This document shows, piece by piece, positions 10,553 through 25,091 of a stretch of 64,000 bases of DNA. Both the position numbers and the translations under genes were made by a program. Below the pieces are notes generated by a model. The model was not told the DNA's origin, did no database searches, and was given only the letters and a program-made list of their open reading frames with translations. Source of the DNA: Linderina pennispora (Eukaryota; Kickxellomycota; Kickxellomycetes; Kickxellales; Kickxellaceae); NCBI RefSeq assembly GCF_002104995.1, contig NW_024468250.1, positions 62,001 through 126,000 of the forward strand, in the 5' to 3' direction. How positions within the stretch are numbered: position 1 is the first letter of the stretch; the number at the start of each line of letters is the position of its first letter.

Positions 10553-11044
10553 ATGCCACGACAACAAACTGCGCTCAGGCCGACGCCGAGCTCTACCAAG
10601 CAGTTCCTGACCGCTACAGGCGGATAGGCTCCTACCTCTACTACGGCATTGAGGTGCAGCCCAAGCTGGTTCATGTTAGCTTGGAAGACCGCCAGATGGT
10701 AAGCGAGATTGCCATTACAGAGAACGAAAATCGGCGCGTCCGGCACCCTGGATGAGGGATGCCTAGGCACTGTCACTGATAACACTACTGCCATGATTAT
10801 CGGTTCGCTAGGAGATAATAGCAAGAAGTCTGTGTCGAGGACCATTTCAGTACAGGCTGTGACGCCTATTCGCCCAAACACCCTGGCGGAGATTTGCTGC
10901 AAAGTGACAACCACACGCGACAGCGCCAACCCGCACGCAGTCGCCGTTTTCCGCGACAAGATGAATCCAGCAGAGATTTATGCTGTCGGGTCGCAGACAA
11001 AATTTTACAAAAGCAACCTTGTGGATATCCAGCCAAAAATGTAA
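10553..11044 (+). CDS. Hotdog-fold thioesterase paralogue B (frame-displaced)
   Basis: Clearly homologous to copies A and C: GSYLYYGIEVQPKLVHVSLE in the N-terminal helix and strand, GASGTLDEG at the former HGG site, TVTDNTTAM, SVQAVTPIRPNTLAEICCKV and GSQTKFYK at the C-terminal strand. A +1 displacement at the A run 10727-10730 separates the two halves. The only nearby ATG (10553) is one base out of phase with the first half, so either a base is missing just after it or the true start is elsewhere. Restored length is about 163 residues. HGG is again replaced by DEG. Spacing to copy C is 136 bases. Confidence 0.6.
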
Positions 11045-11180
11045 TGCCAGAATAGGTTATGTCAATCTACATCTGGCTGCCCCTCATGCAACCGCTCTCT
11101 TTTCCACACCCTTTATCTTTTTTTTTTTTTTTTTTTCAGTAAACTGCTCTTTTTCTCGCTCCGATTCGATAACCGTAAAC

Positions 11181-11657
11181 ATGGCTAATATCAGCGACGC
11201 TAACCAGGATTTTTTCGACTTAATGGCCAGCATGCTCAAGCCTGACCCGTCCCTCGTCTACTTTGGCATGAATGTTGGTGTTGACGTCATTTCTGTCGAT
11301 GTCAGCACACTCTCGTTTGACGCACAGACCGTCATCACCTCTGACGAGATCGGCATCGCCGGCACCCTGGACGAAGGATGGGTCGCTACTGTCACCGACA
11401 ACTTGACCAGTCCGCTGATGGTTGTAGCTGGTAAGGGAATGCCTAGCGTCACAACCTCGCTGTCGACCAAGGCTCTCTGTCCGATCAAGCCCGGCACACG
11501 TATCATCATCGAGAACAAGATGGTCAGCACCAGCCAGCCGCCAGCAACAACCACAGTGTTTCGCGATGCCACCACACCGGAGGTGGTCTATGCGACGGCC
11601 CAGCATACAAAGTTTATGAAACCCGAGCTTGTGCGAAAGGCACAGGCGAAGTTTTAG
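11181..11657 (+). CDS. Hotdog-fold thioesterase paralogue C
   Basis: Intact, 158 residues. Motifs in order: DPSLVYFGMNVGVDVISVDV, the altered active-site helix AGTLDEGWVATVTDNLTS with Asp-Glu-Gly in place of His-Gly-Gly, TSLSTKALCPIKPGTRIIIE and ATAQHTKFMKPE. The Asp-Asn after the turn is kept as in ACOT13-like enzymes. A T run of 19 bases lies at about 11118-11136, just upstream, within the probable promoter. Copies A to C are closest to each other and form a subgroup distinct from copy D. Confidence 0.75.
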   Translation: MANISDANQDFFDLMASMLKPDPSLVYFGMNVGVDVISVDVSTLSFDAQTVITSDEIGIAGTLDEGWVATVTDNLTSPLMVVAGKGMPSVTTSLSTKALCPIKPGTRIIIENKMVSTSQPPATTTVFRDATTPEVVYATAQHTKFMKPELVRKAQAKF

Positions 11658-11821
11658 GTCTGACGGCCGCGAGTTTGTACGCCCCCCTCGGACTCTGAAA
11701 CCCTCCGATTGTCCGCGAGTTTCGGGACCTTCGGTCCGATCTTGTGGAAAAAGGACAGCAAAACAGTCACTCCTTTTTTACACTACTAGTTCTATACACT
11801 TTTGCCTCTAATTTCATACCA

Positions 11822-12318
11822 ATGACCGCTGCACCTGAATTCACGTCGCCCGTGCCTGCCGAGGAGCTGACCCGCCGCGCCGAGACATACCACAAGCAGC
11901 TGCTGGCTAGCAACGTCAAGCTGACAACGCCGCCGGTCTCGCGCCTGCAGCTCGTCAGCATCAAGCCCACTGGCGCCAAGGGCGACCGGGTCACCAGCGC
12001 CTTCCTGACCTTCACATTCAGCGTCGAGAACACCGACTGCAATACCTGGGGCACGATCCACGGCGGCTGCGTGTTCACTCTGTTCAATGCGGCCGGCAAA
12101 ATTGCCACTGCCTGTGGTTGCCAATGGCGCAAAGAAGATTGTGTCGACCGACCTGACCACGAATTACCTGGCGGGCGTGCCGGTCAACTCGACTGTGACC
12201 CTGGAGATCGAGTGCCTGCGGACGACAAAATCCTATTGGCTTCCTGCGTGGCTGTATCAAGGACGAGAAGGGCAATTTGGCGTACATTGCCACGCAGAAT
12301 GTCTCGTTTGAGCTGTAA
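11822..12318 (+). CDS. Hotdog-fold thioesterase paralogue D, canonical (frame-displaced)
   Basis: Fourth member of the array and the only one with the canonical active-site turn (NTWGTIHGGCVFTLFNAAGK). It therefore looks like an active ACOT13/PaaI-type acyl-CoA thioesterase. Two +1 displacements: a surplus T at 12113 between GCC and GTG, and one near 12233. Restored, the later strands read DLTTNYLAGVPVNSTVTLEI and AYIATQNVSFEL to the stop at 12316-12318, about 164 residues. In-frame sequence runs upstream to 11744, but the 11822 ATG suits the family N-terminus. Confidence 0.75.
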
Positions 12319-12686
12319 CCTTTTTATAGAACACATACATATGGCTTTGCTCTGTATAACAATACACATGCTGCTGTTGCTCCAGTAGCCATTTACATAT
12401 CACATGGAATATCACACGGTAAGAGCCAAGTCTCTCCTTTCTGTATTTTTCTCAGCACTATCCTCACATATTAGCGCGGTAAGTCTGCGTGAATCACCAC
12501 ACACCAAGGTAGCGGATGCCTAATGTATCTACGGATCAAACGGCCACAACATCTATGCCAAAGAAAAAGAAACTAGCATTGCTATGCCCAACACATCTAA
12601 AACAGTACCGGGCTGAAAGATGCACTCGATATCACCGACACATTAAAAAAGAACGGCGACCACCGAGGATGGCAGCAAAAATTCTG
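12319..12686. other. Intergenic, no gene seen
   Basis: AT-rich spacer between the thioesterase array and tRNA-Ala. Only short unsupported frames. Confidence 0.4.
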
Positions 12687-12759
12687 TGGAGGACCTGGGT
12701 ATCGATCCCAGTGCCTCACGCATGCGAAGCGCGCGCTCTACCATTTGAGCTAGACCCCC
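12687..12759 (-). tRNA. tRNA-Ala (CGC)
   Basis: Reads GGGGGTC-TA-GCTC..GAGC on the minus strand. The anticodon loop TTCGCAT is closed by CGCGC/GCGTG. The T arm is CTGGG-ATCGATA-CCCAG and the discriminator is A. The D and T arms pair fully and the acceptor has one T-T mismatch at 6:67. No intron and no encoded CCA. The anticodon CGC reads GCG alanine codons. Confidence 0.85.
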
Positions 12760-13292
12760 AGATCAGAAGATTCGGAACCAGCAGCTAATCCGATTACCGA
12801 TTTCTAATTTCCTATTTCCTTGGAAATTAAGCTTATAATAATATTTTTCCTTGATTTCGCCTTACTCCCAGCAGATGCTATGGAACAGGCCTTCAAACAA
12901 TCAATGGCTGTGTTTACCTGATAATAAATGCATGGTGTTCTGCATTGGTAGTTGCAGAGAATCCAAATATTTGGTTAGCTGATGCATATATTCAGAAGTA
13001 AGTGCCAAAGTCGCAATATTATTAGCATGCAATGCCTGTCAACATATAGGTTAGTTACTATATGGATATATAGTCTGGACATCACTCAGCGTTTGAATTC
13101 CTCTCCACAGAACACAGAGTATCTAGGGTTTCACTGTACGTGGAAACTCGAAGTTAATGGCTGTACCATCCATTGATATAGCCTTGGTATCGATAACTAC
13201 CAAATCAAAAGACTATATACTGCCTAGCTCTTTCTGGTAGATAGTAACTTATGCAGTAGTGGAATGCAATGGCCAAGGGAATAAAAAGGGAA
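12760..13292. other. AT-rich spacer between two tRNA genes
   Basis: No gene recognised. Short unsupported frames only. Confidence 0.4.
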
Positions 13293-13363
13293 GGGACCTA
13301 CCAGAATTGAACTAGTGACCTATTGGACTGCAGCCAATTGCTCTACCCCTGAGCTAAAGCCCC
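13293..13363 (-). tRNA. tRNA-Cys (GCA)
   Basis: Minus strand: acceptor GGGGCTT/AGGTCCC, D arm GCTC/GAGC, anticodon stem ATTGG/CCAAT with loop CTGCAGT, T arm ACTAG-TTCAATT-CTGGT. All stems close using G-T pairs in the acceptor. Discriminator T. No intron and no encoded CCA. Confidence 0.9.
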
Positions 13364-13676
13364 TTGGATGCTGCCGGTCGAGTGTCGATTCTGCGCCGAT
13401 CGCCCTGTTGAAAATTTTGGCCTGAAAATCTCAGTCGGGGGTTGCCAGAATAGCAGTAATACGAAACAGCACATTCGTCATTTGACGATTTTAGACTCTC
13501 TCCTCAAACATGACTCAAACAGTCGCTACAGAATTCAGGTGCTGTGATTATACTGGTCCATAAAATAACATACATATTGAAAATTATCGTCATTTTGACA
13601 CGCTTCTTCATTCTTGATGTTCATTATTATTGCTTAATGCTGATTGTATAAATATTATTCACTCTCAGACGAACCG

Positions 13677-14659
13677 CTAGTGTATATATGAAGCCATTCC
13701 TCGAGTCCATTGCGTTTCGCTTTGATCAGTATTTTTCTTTTTTCTGATGCCGTAGTCAGCCAAAGTCTTGTCAGTAAACTGTGATAATGGTGCATTGCTT
13801 GTGAATGGATCGGCATCCTTTGGACGAATGTGCCAGACTCGGTCTTGAATGGGCAGCGGTTTTCTTGGTGGCACTGTTCTGATACGTTTGCGCACTGTGG
13901 ATGTGTGGTCGATGCCGCATAATCCTGTGGCTGTTTCATTCAGACCCCATTTTTCAGACGAATTAGATGATGCGGGTATACCAACCACGCTTCGAATCAC
14001 CTCTGACTCACCCCGGGTCTGCTTGCGCTCTTTCTTTGCAGCCTAAAAACAACATGATTTGAGACATTATACTATCAGAACAATTACCATCAGCACCCAG
14101 ACCAAAATGACACGGTTTACTTACTCTAAATACTTTTCGTAGCTGTGCGTTGGCATCATCCGCATTTTTCCATTGCCTATCGTTTAAAAGCTACTCATTC
14201 AACATATTAGCTAATGAGACTATGTGCAAGCAATCCTATATAGTTCTAGATTTTTACCTTTATAGCCGCCACATGGTCGTCTGTTTCTATCTTCTGCTTT
14301 TTTGGGCTTCCTCTATCAATTACTGGTTCAGGCACGATCATCTTACGGGCACCTCTTGTGACTAGGTACCCGATGCCCTCCGGGTTATGGTGGAACTCGA
14401 TCCAGTGCCGACATTCACAGCACCTTGTCCGGAAGCTCCATATTGGCGTACTGAGATAGTTTCCAACCATCCTCTTTTCAGTCTTTAGCTGAGTCCCAGT
14501 TTCCAATAGCTTGTTGCAGCCATCACACAGGATATCATAAGGTAGCTCAAGAGTGGTAATAGAAACTCCCTTGCCTAGCTTCTGTGACCTGTTATGAAGT
14601 GAGTGCTGGCGAGAAGCCCAATCAAATGATTCCCCATTTCGCGAACTGTGCTTGGCCAT
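13677..14659 (-). CDS. CWC16-family splicing factor (Saf4/CCDC130-like)
   Basis: Three exons: 14258-14659, 14125-14190 and 13677-14042. The introns (67 and 82 bases) have GTAAAA/GTAAGT donors and AG acceptors. Exon 1 has the CWC16 zinc-binding core: LPYDILCDGCNKL, KRMVGNYLSTPIWSFRTRCC and CRHWIEFHHNPE, with Cys pairs at CDGC and CCEC. Exon 2 carries the N-A-Q-L-R-K-V-F-R helix typical of Saf4/CCDC130, where R-K-x-F-R recurs, and exon 3 is basic and disordered. The family works in or next to the activated spliceosome. The spliced frame is fully open with no displacement. Saf4/CCDC130 is preferred over Yju2 because of the R-K-V-F-R helix. Confidence 0.75.
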
Positions 14660-15120
14660 ATTGAAAACAGAATTCTATGAGGGGTTGAAAATAGGAGTCC
14701 CTCATAGGGTCACATACATACACTGGACCAAACATCCCTGGCACATGATTGGATAACTATGGTTGAACGAGGTGGGGGTAGCCCCTGGAAAATTGCCTAG
14801 GTGGTGGGCAATGTCTGCATATCATTGTTCCTCTTGTTACCTAGGCAAACGCTGTGGGTAGAAGGGCGCTGATGTATGATCTCCATGGATTAATTTGTGA
14901 GATTGTGGCTCAGAGTAGGGTATCCCTCAACTATACGCACTACCAGTGCCGAGAAATATCTGCACATGCTGAAGACGGGGTCAGGTATCATACCAACTAT
15001 GTTTATGATGTAGATTCGACTTTCGATTGGATTTCTATGACAAAAGATTGCGATATATAAACCACACCTGCCTGGTCTGCGTTCTATTAACTAAAGCGAG
15101 TATCTATTGTCTTCCATTCA
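14660..15120. other. Intergenic, no gene seen
   Basis: Upstream of the splicing-factor gene and of a decayed gene. A 68-codon open frame at 14854-15060 has no support. Confidence 0.35.
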
Positions 15121-15729
15121 GTGAATAAAATCCTTTTCATCACCGCTATCCTCCTTGCCGCTGACACAGCTACATTTACCACAGCAACAGCAGGCAGCAG
15201 ATTTCGTCACTCTACTAATCAAGGTCTTCCCCACTATGCTTCATACTAGGCAGTGATTATACGAGCCAATAGTCAACCAGAGCATGTCATCAACGGAATA
15301 CTCACCCCGTACTCCTCTCAAAGTGCAGCGGTTGGAGCAGTATGTGCTTTATCTGCCAAAACCGTTCCAAATTACGACTGTCGCTGACTGCGCGATGCTG
15401 CTGTAGCTATGTCTAAGGTTCCTGAATGGCTCAAGGATACCAACAACACAATTATCCTTCAGCTATATGAGCAAGGAATTAAGGACTGTGCTGGATCTAG
15501 CCCTGTAATTCAAACCAACTGGAACTCTGCCGGCCTAGGCACAGCCAGATTCAATATAGATGGCTCACGGTTCACATGGCAATGGCGGAAATCACATCGT
15601 GACGGTGCAGCGCCGCCTGCTTCATCGATTATTAGCTATGTACAGTATCTAGTATCCTACGAGAAAAGCATAGGGCAGTACCACAACGGTGGTTACCTGA
15701 CAAGCTCGGTTGTCAAGGTGGACGTTTAA
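15121..15729 (+). pseudogene. Decayed secreted-protein gene with in-frame stops
   Basis: One frame runs from 15121 to 15729 and begins with a signal-peptide-like stretch (NKILFITAILLAADTATFTT) whose first codon is GTG, not ATG. It is broken by TAG at about 15247 and TGA at about 15385. The later part starts at an ATG at 15409 and holds WLKDTNNTIILQLYEQGIKD and CAGSSPVIQTNWN. Unlike the other broken genes here, it is damaged by stop codons within one constant frame, which looks like true decay and not an inserted base. Family unknown. Confidence 0.4.
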
Positions 15730-16062
15730 TATGCAGCTTGCAGTTGGAACTCCAATGAATGTGGCTGCAATATCTGGGAAGAGGCTGTGGGCGATCACCT
15801 GTACACAAGACCTGGCGCGGTTGTACGCAGCACTTGCCTCGTCGGTCAGACACCGCACACGTGCAACCGCCATAGTGTCTGGCAAGCGACAGTATGATTT
15901 CCAGCATGGTGATCGGGAAATAAATTTAAGTTGATTTACAAGCCTGATTTTGAGCCCCAGCTGTGCATTTTTTTCAGAGATCGTAAGGTGAGGGCTTGTG
16001 TGTGTTTTTCTTTTCATTTGTCGCGCTCATTCCCAAACCTTTTTTTCTGCTCTATTCTTCCC
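15730..16062. other. Intergenic, promoter of ROK1
   Basis: No gene seen. A T-rich tract near 16020-16050 precedes the ROK1 ATG. Confidence 0.4.
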
Positions 16063-17808
16063 ATGGACTTTTTCAAATTGCTTGGCGCCGGGGCCAAATT
16101 CGACAAAGCGCGGTTCAAGGAAGATATCTCCGTGTTCAAGGTAGTTATTGAAAGGAGAGAGAAAACGTGGAGACTTTGGTTGGCTGTCAAGTGCCTTGCA
16201 GCTAAAACTTCCCCACATGTATTGCTTTTTTATAGCCATCGAAACGTGCTGCACACCACACGGTCGATGTAGTGGACAGCGTGCCCAAAGAACTCGATTT
16301 CTTTGGTGATCATGGCAGGCAGCAGCAGCAGCAGCAGCAAAAGAAAAAGACAGCGGGCGTGCCGACCAGCCAGCTGAGTGGATCAGCCAGTCAGTATATT
16401 CATACGGAAGATGACCATTCGCCATTCCAGAGCGAGTCAGAGGTTGCCGAATTCCTGAAGAAGCACCGGATCAAGGTGACAGGCAGCGACGTGCCGCACC
16501 CGGTAAAATCGTTTGATATGCTGTGCAAGGAGCACGAATTCCCGGCGTTTGTGCAGCGGAATCTGCAGAAGTTTGGATTCCGACAGCCGACGCCGATCCA
16601 GATGCAAGCGGTGCCAATTGCAGTGCACCGGCGCGATCTGATTGCCAACGCACCAACTGGATCAGGAAAGACCTTGGCATTCCTTCTGTCGATTCTGCAT
16701 GACATTAATACGCCCGAAAAGGAAGGGTTCCGCGCGGTGGTGGTATCGCCGACACGAGAGCTGGCAACCCAGATTTATGAGCATATGCGCAATCTGACAT
16801 TCGGACAGAAGGTCAAGACGTGCCTGATGACGAAGAAGGCGGCGACATTGCAGGCAGAGGACCCGATGATGCGGCAGCGGTACGATATCCTGGTGACGAC
16901 GCCGCTGCGGCTGGTGCATTCGATCCAGAAGGGCGAGATTAACCTGAAGCACGTGCGGCGGCTGGTTCTGGATGAGGCGGATACACTGATGGAGAAAGGT
17001 TTCCTGGAGCAAGTTGACGAGATCCTGGCAGCATGCACGTCGCCGAACTTGCAAATCTCGTTGTTCAGCGCAACGATGCCGTCGAGCGTGGAGTCAATGG
17101 CGAAGACGATCATGAAAGGACCCGGTGCGCGTGATCATTGGTGCTATGAACTCTGCTACGGACACGATCGACCAGCAGCTGGTGTATGTGGGCCAGGAGG
17201 AGGGCAAGCTGGTGGAGGTCCGCAACATGATTGCATCGGGATTCAAGCCGCCCTGCCTGATCTTCGTCCAATCCATTGATCGAGCACAGGAGCTGTTCCG
17301 CGAGCTGGTGTTCGAAGGAATCAACGTCGATGTGATCCATTCAGACCGCACGCAAACGCAGCGGAACCGGATCATCCAAAAATTCCGCTCGGGTGCGCTG
17401 TGGGTGCTGATCTGTACAGAGCTGATGGCACGAGGCATTGATTTTAAGGGTGTCAATATGGTGATCAACTACGACTTCCCGCAGTCCGCGCAGTCGTACA
17501 TTCACCGTATTGGCCGAACGGGTCGTGCAGGGCGGGCCGGTAAGGCCATCACGTATATTACAAAGGAGGATGCGCCATACCTGCGTGTGATCGTCAATGT
17601 CATGCGCCAGTCCGGGTGCGATGTTCCCGAGTGGATGCTGGAGATGAAGAACCCGACAAACAACGACCGCAAGAAGCTCAAGAAGAAGCCCGTTGAGCGC
17701 AAGGACATCAGCACCAAGCCCAACTATGCAAAGAAGCGGCACCAGAAGAAGGCAGATGGCCAGTCCAAGGCCAAGAAGCCGCGTGCCAAGAGCGACGACT
17801 CGGAGTAA
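16063..17808 (+). CDS. ROK1: DEAD-box RNA helicase Rok1/DDX52
   Basis: Nucleolar helicase acting in 18S rRNA processing of the small ribosomal subunit. Exon 1, 16063-16140, starts [18 protein letters not shown] as Rok1 proteins do. A GTAGTT..AG intron covers 16141-16235, and exon 2 runs from 16236 to the stop at 17806-17808. Motifs in order: Q motif region [48 protein letters not shown] and HRIGRTGR. One +1 displacement at about 17118 sits just after FSATMP (a surplus G in AAAGGACCC). Without it the protein is 549 residues, normal for Rok1. A CAG/polyGln run lies at residues about 52-58 and the C-terminus is Lys-rich. It is convergent with SYF2, 37 bases apart. Confidence 0.9.
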
Positions 17809-17845
17809 GTGCTCGTATTTAAATTTAAATATAACTGGAATTTCT

Positions 17846-18637
17846 TTAGAGAGCAGTGCCAGCGCTCGAGGTTGTCACGGATCTCCTTTGTGTGCTTGTC
17901 GTACATGCGGTTGATGTGGCGATGGCAGGCGGGCATTCTTGTCGTTGATGTACGTCACGTCCTCGCCCTCCTTCTCGATTTCGGGCCGGTGCAGTGCATC
18001 GCGGCGCTTCTGCTGGTCGTCAACCATCTTGACCAGCTTTTCGATATTGCGCGGTTCAGGCCGGTGCTCGACTCCCGATCCCTCTCCCGCCTTCTGTTTC
18101 TGGTAGGCGGCCAGATCGGGCCTGAGCTTCGCAATATCCCGCTCATACTTGCGCTGATTGACCTGCGCGAAATCCGTAAAGCCCGTCTCCTTCCGCTCTT
18201 CCTTCCGGCGCCGCTTATCCTCATAGCGTTCTACCTGCTCGACTGAGTACTCCTTGAACCGTGTACGCTCGTAGTCGTCACCTTGGTAGTCCATTTTGTC
18301 TTTGGCAATCTCGGCTGCCCGCCGTTTGCGCTCGGCGCGGCGCTCAGAACCTGGGTTCTCGCGGCTGCGCTGGTACTCCTCGTAGACCTGCTTTTTGTTT
18401 TCTTGCGAAGAGTGGGCAAGACGGGCGCGCAGAGCCTTAAGTCGCTCGACCTGTGGCTGCAGCTGGGCGGGGATGTTCCGCCGCTCGGTTATGTCGGCCG
18501 TGGACTCGTCCGACGACGATTCCGAGTCTGAGCAAGAGTCTGAGACTTCTCCCTGATCTGCCTCCTCCCTCACTTCCTGCCGCTCTTCAGGCCTCTTCAC
18601 TGGCTTTCATTGCTTCCTTTTCCCTGTTGTTCGCCAT
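17846..18637 (-). CDS. SYF2: Pre-mRNA-splicing factor Syf2 (frame-displaced)
   Basis: Syf2 is a small, charged component of the Prp19-associated complex in the spliceosome. Diagnostic runs: ENPGSERRAERKRRAAEIAK, DYERTRFKEYSVEQVERYE, FTDFAQVNQRKYERDIAKL and, at the end, INRMYDKHTKEIRDNLER followed by the family's Gly-Thr-Ala terminus. The start is the ATG at 18637 (MANNREKEAMKASEEA). Three +1 displacements: 18589 (surplus T, GCC-T-GAA), about 17926-17930, and 17861 (surplus T, CGC-T-GGC). The last sits three residues before the stop at 17846-17848. Restored length is 262 residues. The first displacement creates an immediate TGA, so the encoded reading frame ends after 16 residues as written. 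Confidence 0.88.
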
Positions 18638-20854
18638 TATATCGTATAGAAGGTAATATACAAAAGCTTCTACTACGCCTGTGAAAAAAAAAAAGCGCCG
18701 CAAGAAACAGATGACATGTTGCTCTACGCGGAATGTTATGGTGAATTTCCAGCTGCCTTCGTGTGATATGGAGCGTTTTCTGGATCCACCCCCTAAAAAG
18801 GGTTTAATACGTTGAGACAGTTCTGGGTGATGCGTATCATACTGACAGTAAACGCAGTCAATGGCGTCGGCTTTTGGACAATTCACCTATAAAGGCGAGG
18901 GCCAACAGCAGCTTCTTTCATCCCTCAGATATATTTGTCCTCTCAACAGCATGAACAAGATCCGTACTTCCACTGTACCCTACGTTACTGCCCCCTATGC
19001 AGGAAATCTGCCCATGCGAATATTGTGCAGAACACAACAGAATAACAGGCGATGAAGCAGAAAGTTGAAACATAGTATTACCAGCAATGTTGATCTTAAT
19101 AAATTTGGGCTTTGTCATTATCCATGCCGTTTACATTCAAATGTGTATATCTACATATTGCATTGTTCAGTGTAATAAACTTACTAAACTTGTGGCGCCT
19201 GCGGTACGAGCTCAGCTAGTCAATAGGGTTTAGACCGTCGATTTTGTGGAAGTGAATTTGCTACAGAGGTTCATGGCTTAAGGCTGATATAGAAACTGCC
19301 TGGAAAATTAAGAATAATTACTCTTGCTAGGGGCTTGGCTTGGGGGATTGTTTGCTTGTTTACAGTCTGGGTGCCAGCAGACCTATCGGGTGCGGGGTCA
19401 GTAGTGAAACCTTGCAGGTGTCTTGCCTGTCTGACACAATATGAGGTGTGTTCCTTCGAAGTGACCTCGATGCAACTCACCTGTAAGTATAGCAATTTAT
19501 TTTTATCACAGGAGGCTGCAGAGCAAAAGTGGGCTTTCATGCCATTGTCCACGGTAGGCGATTCTTGTGCTGTTAAATATATCCAATGAGTGGTTGCCGA
19601 TACACATCACCAAGTCGAACCCAGCATCAGGATATGTCATAGCTGGCAGCCATGAAGATTAAATAACGGAATGTAAAGGGGGGTTTGTAGGGAAGTCAGA
19701 ATGTATGGAAAGGGGCGAGGAAAAAGAAAAGGTGAATATCACAGGAGAGGGTCGCTTTTAAATATAGGATGTGTGTTGACCAGCAAGACAACAGTTCCAA
19801 GTCTGAGCGCCGAGGATGCGGAAGTCAAGTGATTTGTTTATTGGATTGCTAGACCTACAAAATGTGAAGGATCGAAGACGAATAGCGCTTTAGTATATGG
19901 TGCCGGGTTTAGTTTTACCAGTTTCTTTCAGATATATGTTTGACAGCTTAGGATCTGAATCCATCAGCTAAAAGAGAGGGTATTGTTTTTAAGGGTTCAC
20001 AGAACGAGTCGCGCATACTTGTTGTGAGGCTCAAAAGGCGTGAATCCTTTCAACTAACCAAAAAGGCTCTAGTGGACGGTCTGACACACTTGGACAATAA
20101 AGCTTTATGTAGTAGAGGGATTCAGCAATGTGAGTAACTGTCAAATACCATTCTCAGGCTTAATTATTGATATCAGCTGCCCTTGCAATGTGCGCTTTAT
20201 ATGATGCTGGTGTGATTCTTTCGAGCAGTTGTGCTCATGCAAAATGGATAATTGTGCTATTTGGTTTGGCTGGGTGATAAGCATCAATACAACAGCAGTA
20301 GGTGCAAACATCCAGCGAGAATTTGTGCCTATAAAGGCACTCCTAGAATGGAATGCTGTTGGGAGTTCCTCGTATTCCTTCTTTTGTCCCTTTCTGATTT
20401 TGCGACAAAGTGTATACATCCACCAATGGTCAACTCTGCTATTGTATGTCCCATCAGCGACGACATCTACCCAGGAAAGCGATGTACATGCGACATATGC
20501 ACAGGGATATCTGACTAGTAAAATCAAAGGATCCATCTTTGTGTGAGTGAGGAGAAAACAGGCAGAGTGGTATATGCTGCTCGATGGCAAGGTTGCGACA
20601 TGCCGCACTGCAGCCAAGCTCATGCTTTGTATCTCTATTACATCTTATAATATACCCATGCCCTAAAATGTTCACCTCAGCAATTGCTTACGCCAGCAAC
20701 CAGTTCTGTGTCCAGATTCTGAGGTGCAGATGCGATAGATGTCTTGGAACTGACTAAAAAAGCAAATAAAGTACGTGATATGTGCCCTAGGAGGACTTCT
20801 AATGTAAAACAGAGAAGAGAAAATTAAATAAAAGGAAAGGTTTTTGCGAGTTCT
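18638..20854. other. 2.2 kb gene-poor spacer
   Basis: AT-rich with scattered stops in all frames. Open frames at 19271-19552 (minus) and 20141-20623 (minus) have no recognisable domain and atypical composition, so no gene is called. It probably holds the SYF2 promoter at its left end and the CTP synthase 3' region at its right end. Confidence 0.45.
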
Positions 20855-24161
<3,307 letters not shown>

Positions 24162-24996
24162 TCACGAGCAGTTAGGGTAGGCCTGAGCGTTGGTGGGAGT
24201 TTGGGCAAGCTTGACCTCGGCGTTGCGGCGGCGCGTCAGGCCAGACAGAACACGGCCACCAGCCTTGTTCCACTTGGGCAGCTCGCCGGCAATGACAGTG
24301 TTCGGGTTCTCACCAGCGTTCAGACGCTTGACCAGGTTCGATGACTTGGCTCCGCCGCAGCCAACGTTGAACACCCACGACACCAGCGCACCCCACTGGT
24401 AGTCATTGAGCTTGACATTGCCGTTCAGGTAGTTGCCCAGGCAGGTGTACTTGGGGATATCGTCCTTGAGCAGAGCCTCAGCAGTGGCCTGGGTCAGCGG
24501 GAAGCCGTACTTGACCTCCTTTGCAGCCCTTGGTCTGGCACAGGTGGCCGTAGCCGACGGTAGGCAGACCAATGGGATCGGGAGCCGGGCTCTTGACGAA
24601 ACCTTCGAACTCCTTGATCATGTTGAGTGCAGCAGCGTTGACGCTCTTGCAGTATCCGTTCGAAGAGCCGCCACCAGTAGAGCCGCCGCCGCCGGTGGAT
24701 CCGCCACCAGCGGAATCGCACTTCGTAGTGACGTAGCCGCTGCTGCCAGTCTTGACATAGTAGTCAGCGACATAGCAACCGTGCTGGGTCTTGTCCCAGA
24801 GGGAGTCGCCCTTGATAGTCTCGCCAGAAGTTTGGCACGAGAGAGTGACGTCGTCGCTGCTGCTGTATGAGCGAACGACGCCGTAGCTGGTACCAGGTCC
24901 AGAGCGACAGTTAACACCGTCACTCTTGATGGCGTAACCAGAAGCGAGCTGCGAAGTGGCAGCAAGAGCGAGAGCAGTGGCTGTGAAGAGCTTCAT
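24162..24996 (-). CDS. Secreted SH3b + GH24 lysozyme (frame-displaced)
   Basis: Signal peptide at residues 1-20 (MKLFTATALALAATSQLASG). A bacterial-type SH3 domain follows (DGVNCRSGPGTSYGVVRSYS, then LWDKTQHGCYVADYYVKTGS), then a Gly/Ser/Thr linker and a phage-type GH24 muramidase. The GH24 catalytic Glu lies in MIKEFEGF and the active-site strand in LPTVGYGHLC; the core ends NDYQWGALVSWVFNVGCGG. GH24 enzymes cleave peptidoglycan, so the target is bacterial and outside the cell. A +1 displacement near 24517-24522 lies between the two halves of the GH24 domain. Restored length is 277 residues. It diverges from a sister SH3b-CHAP gene, which shares its signal peptide and SH3 type. A bacterial or phage origin is likely. 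Confidence 0.85.
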
Positions 24997-25091
24997 CTTT
25001 TCGATGTTCTGTGTGTAGTTGGGGAGAGAGTGGAAGGTGTTGTTTTTGCTGTTGATGATGGGTCGATGGAAGCAGGCTGCAGCATGCCCTC

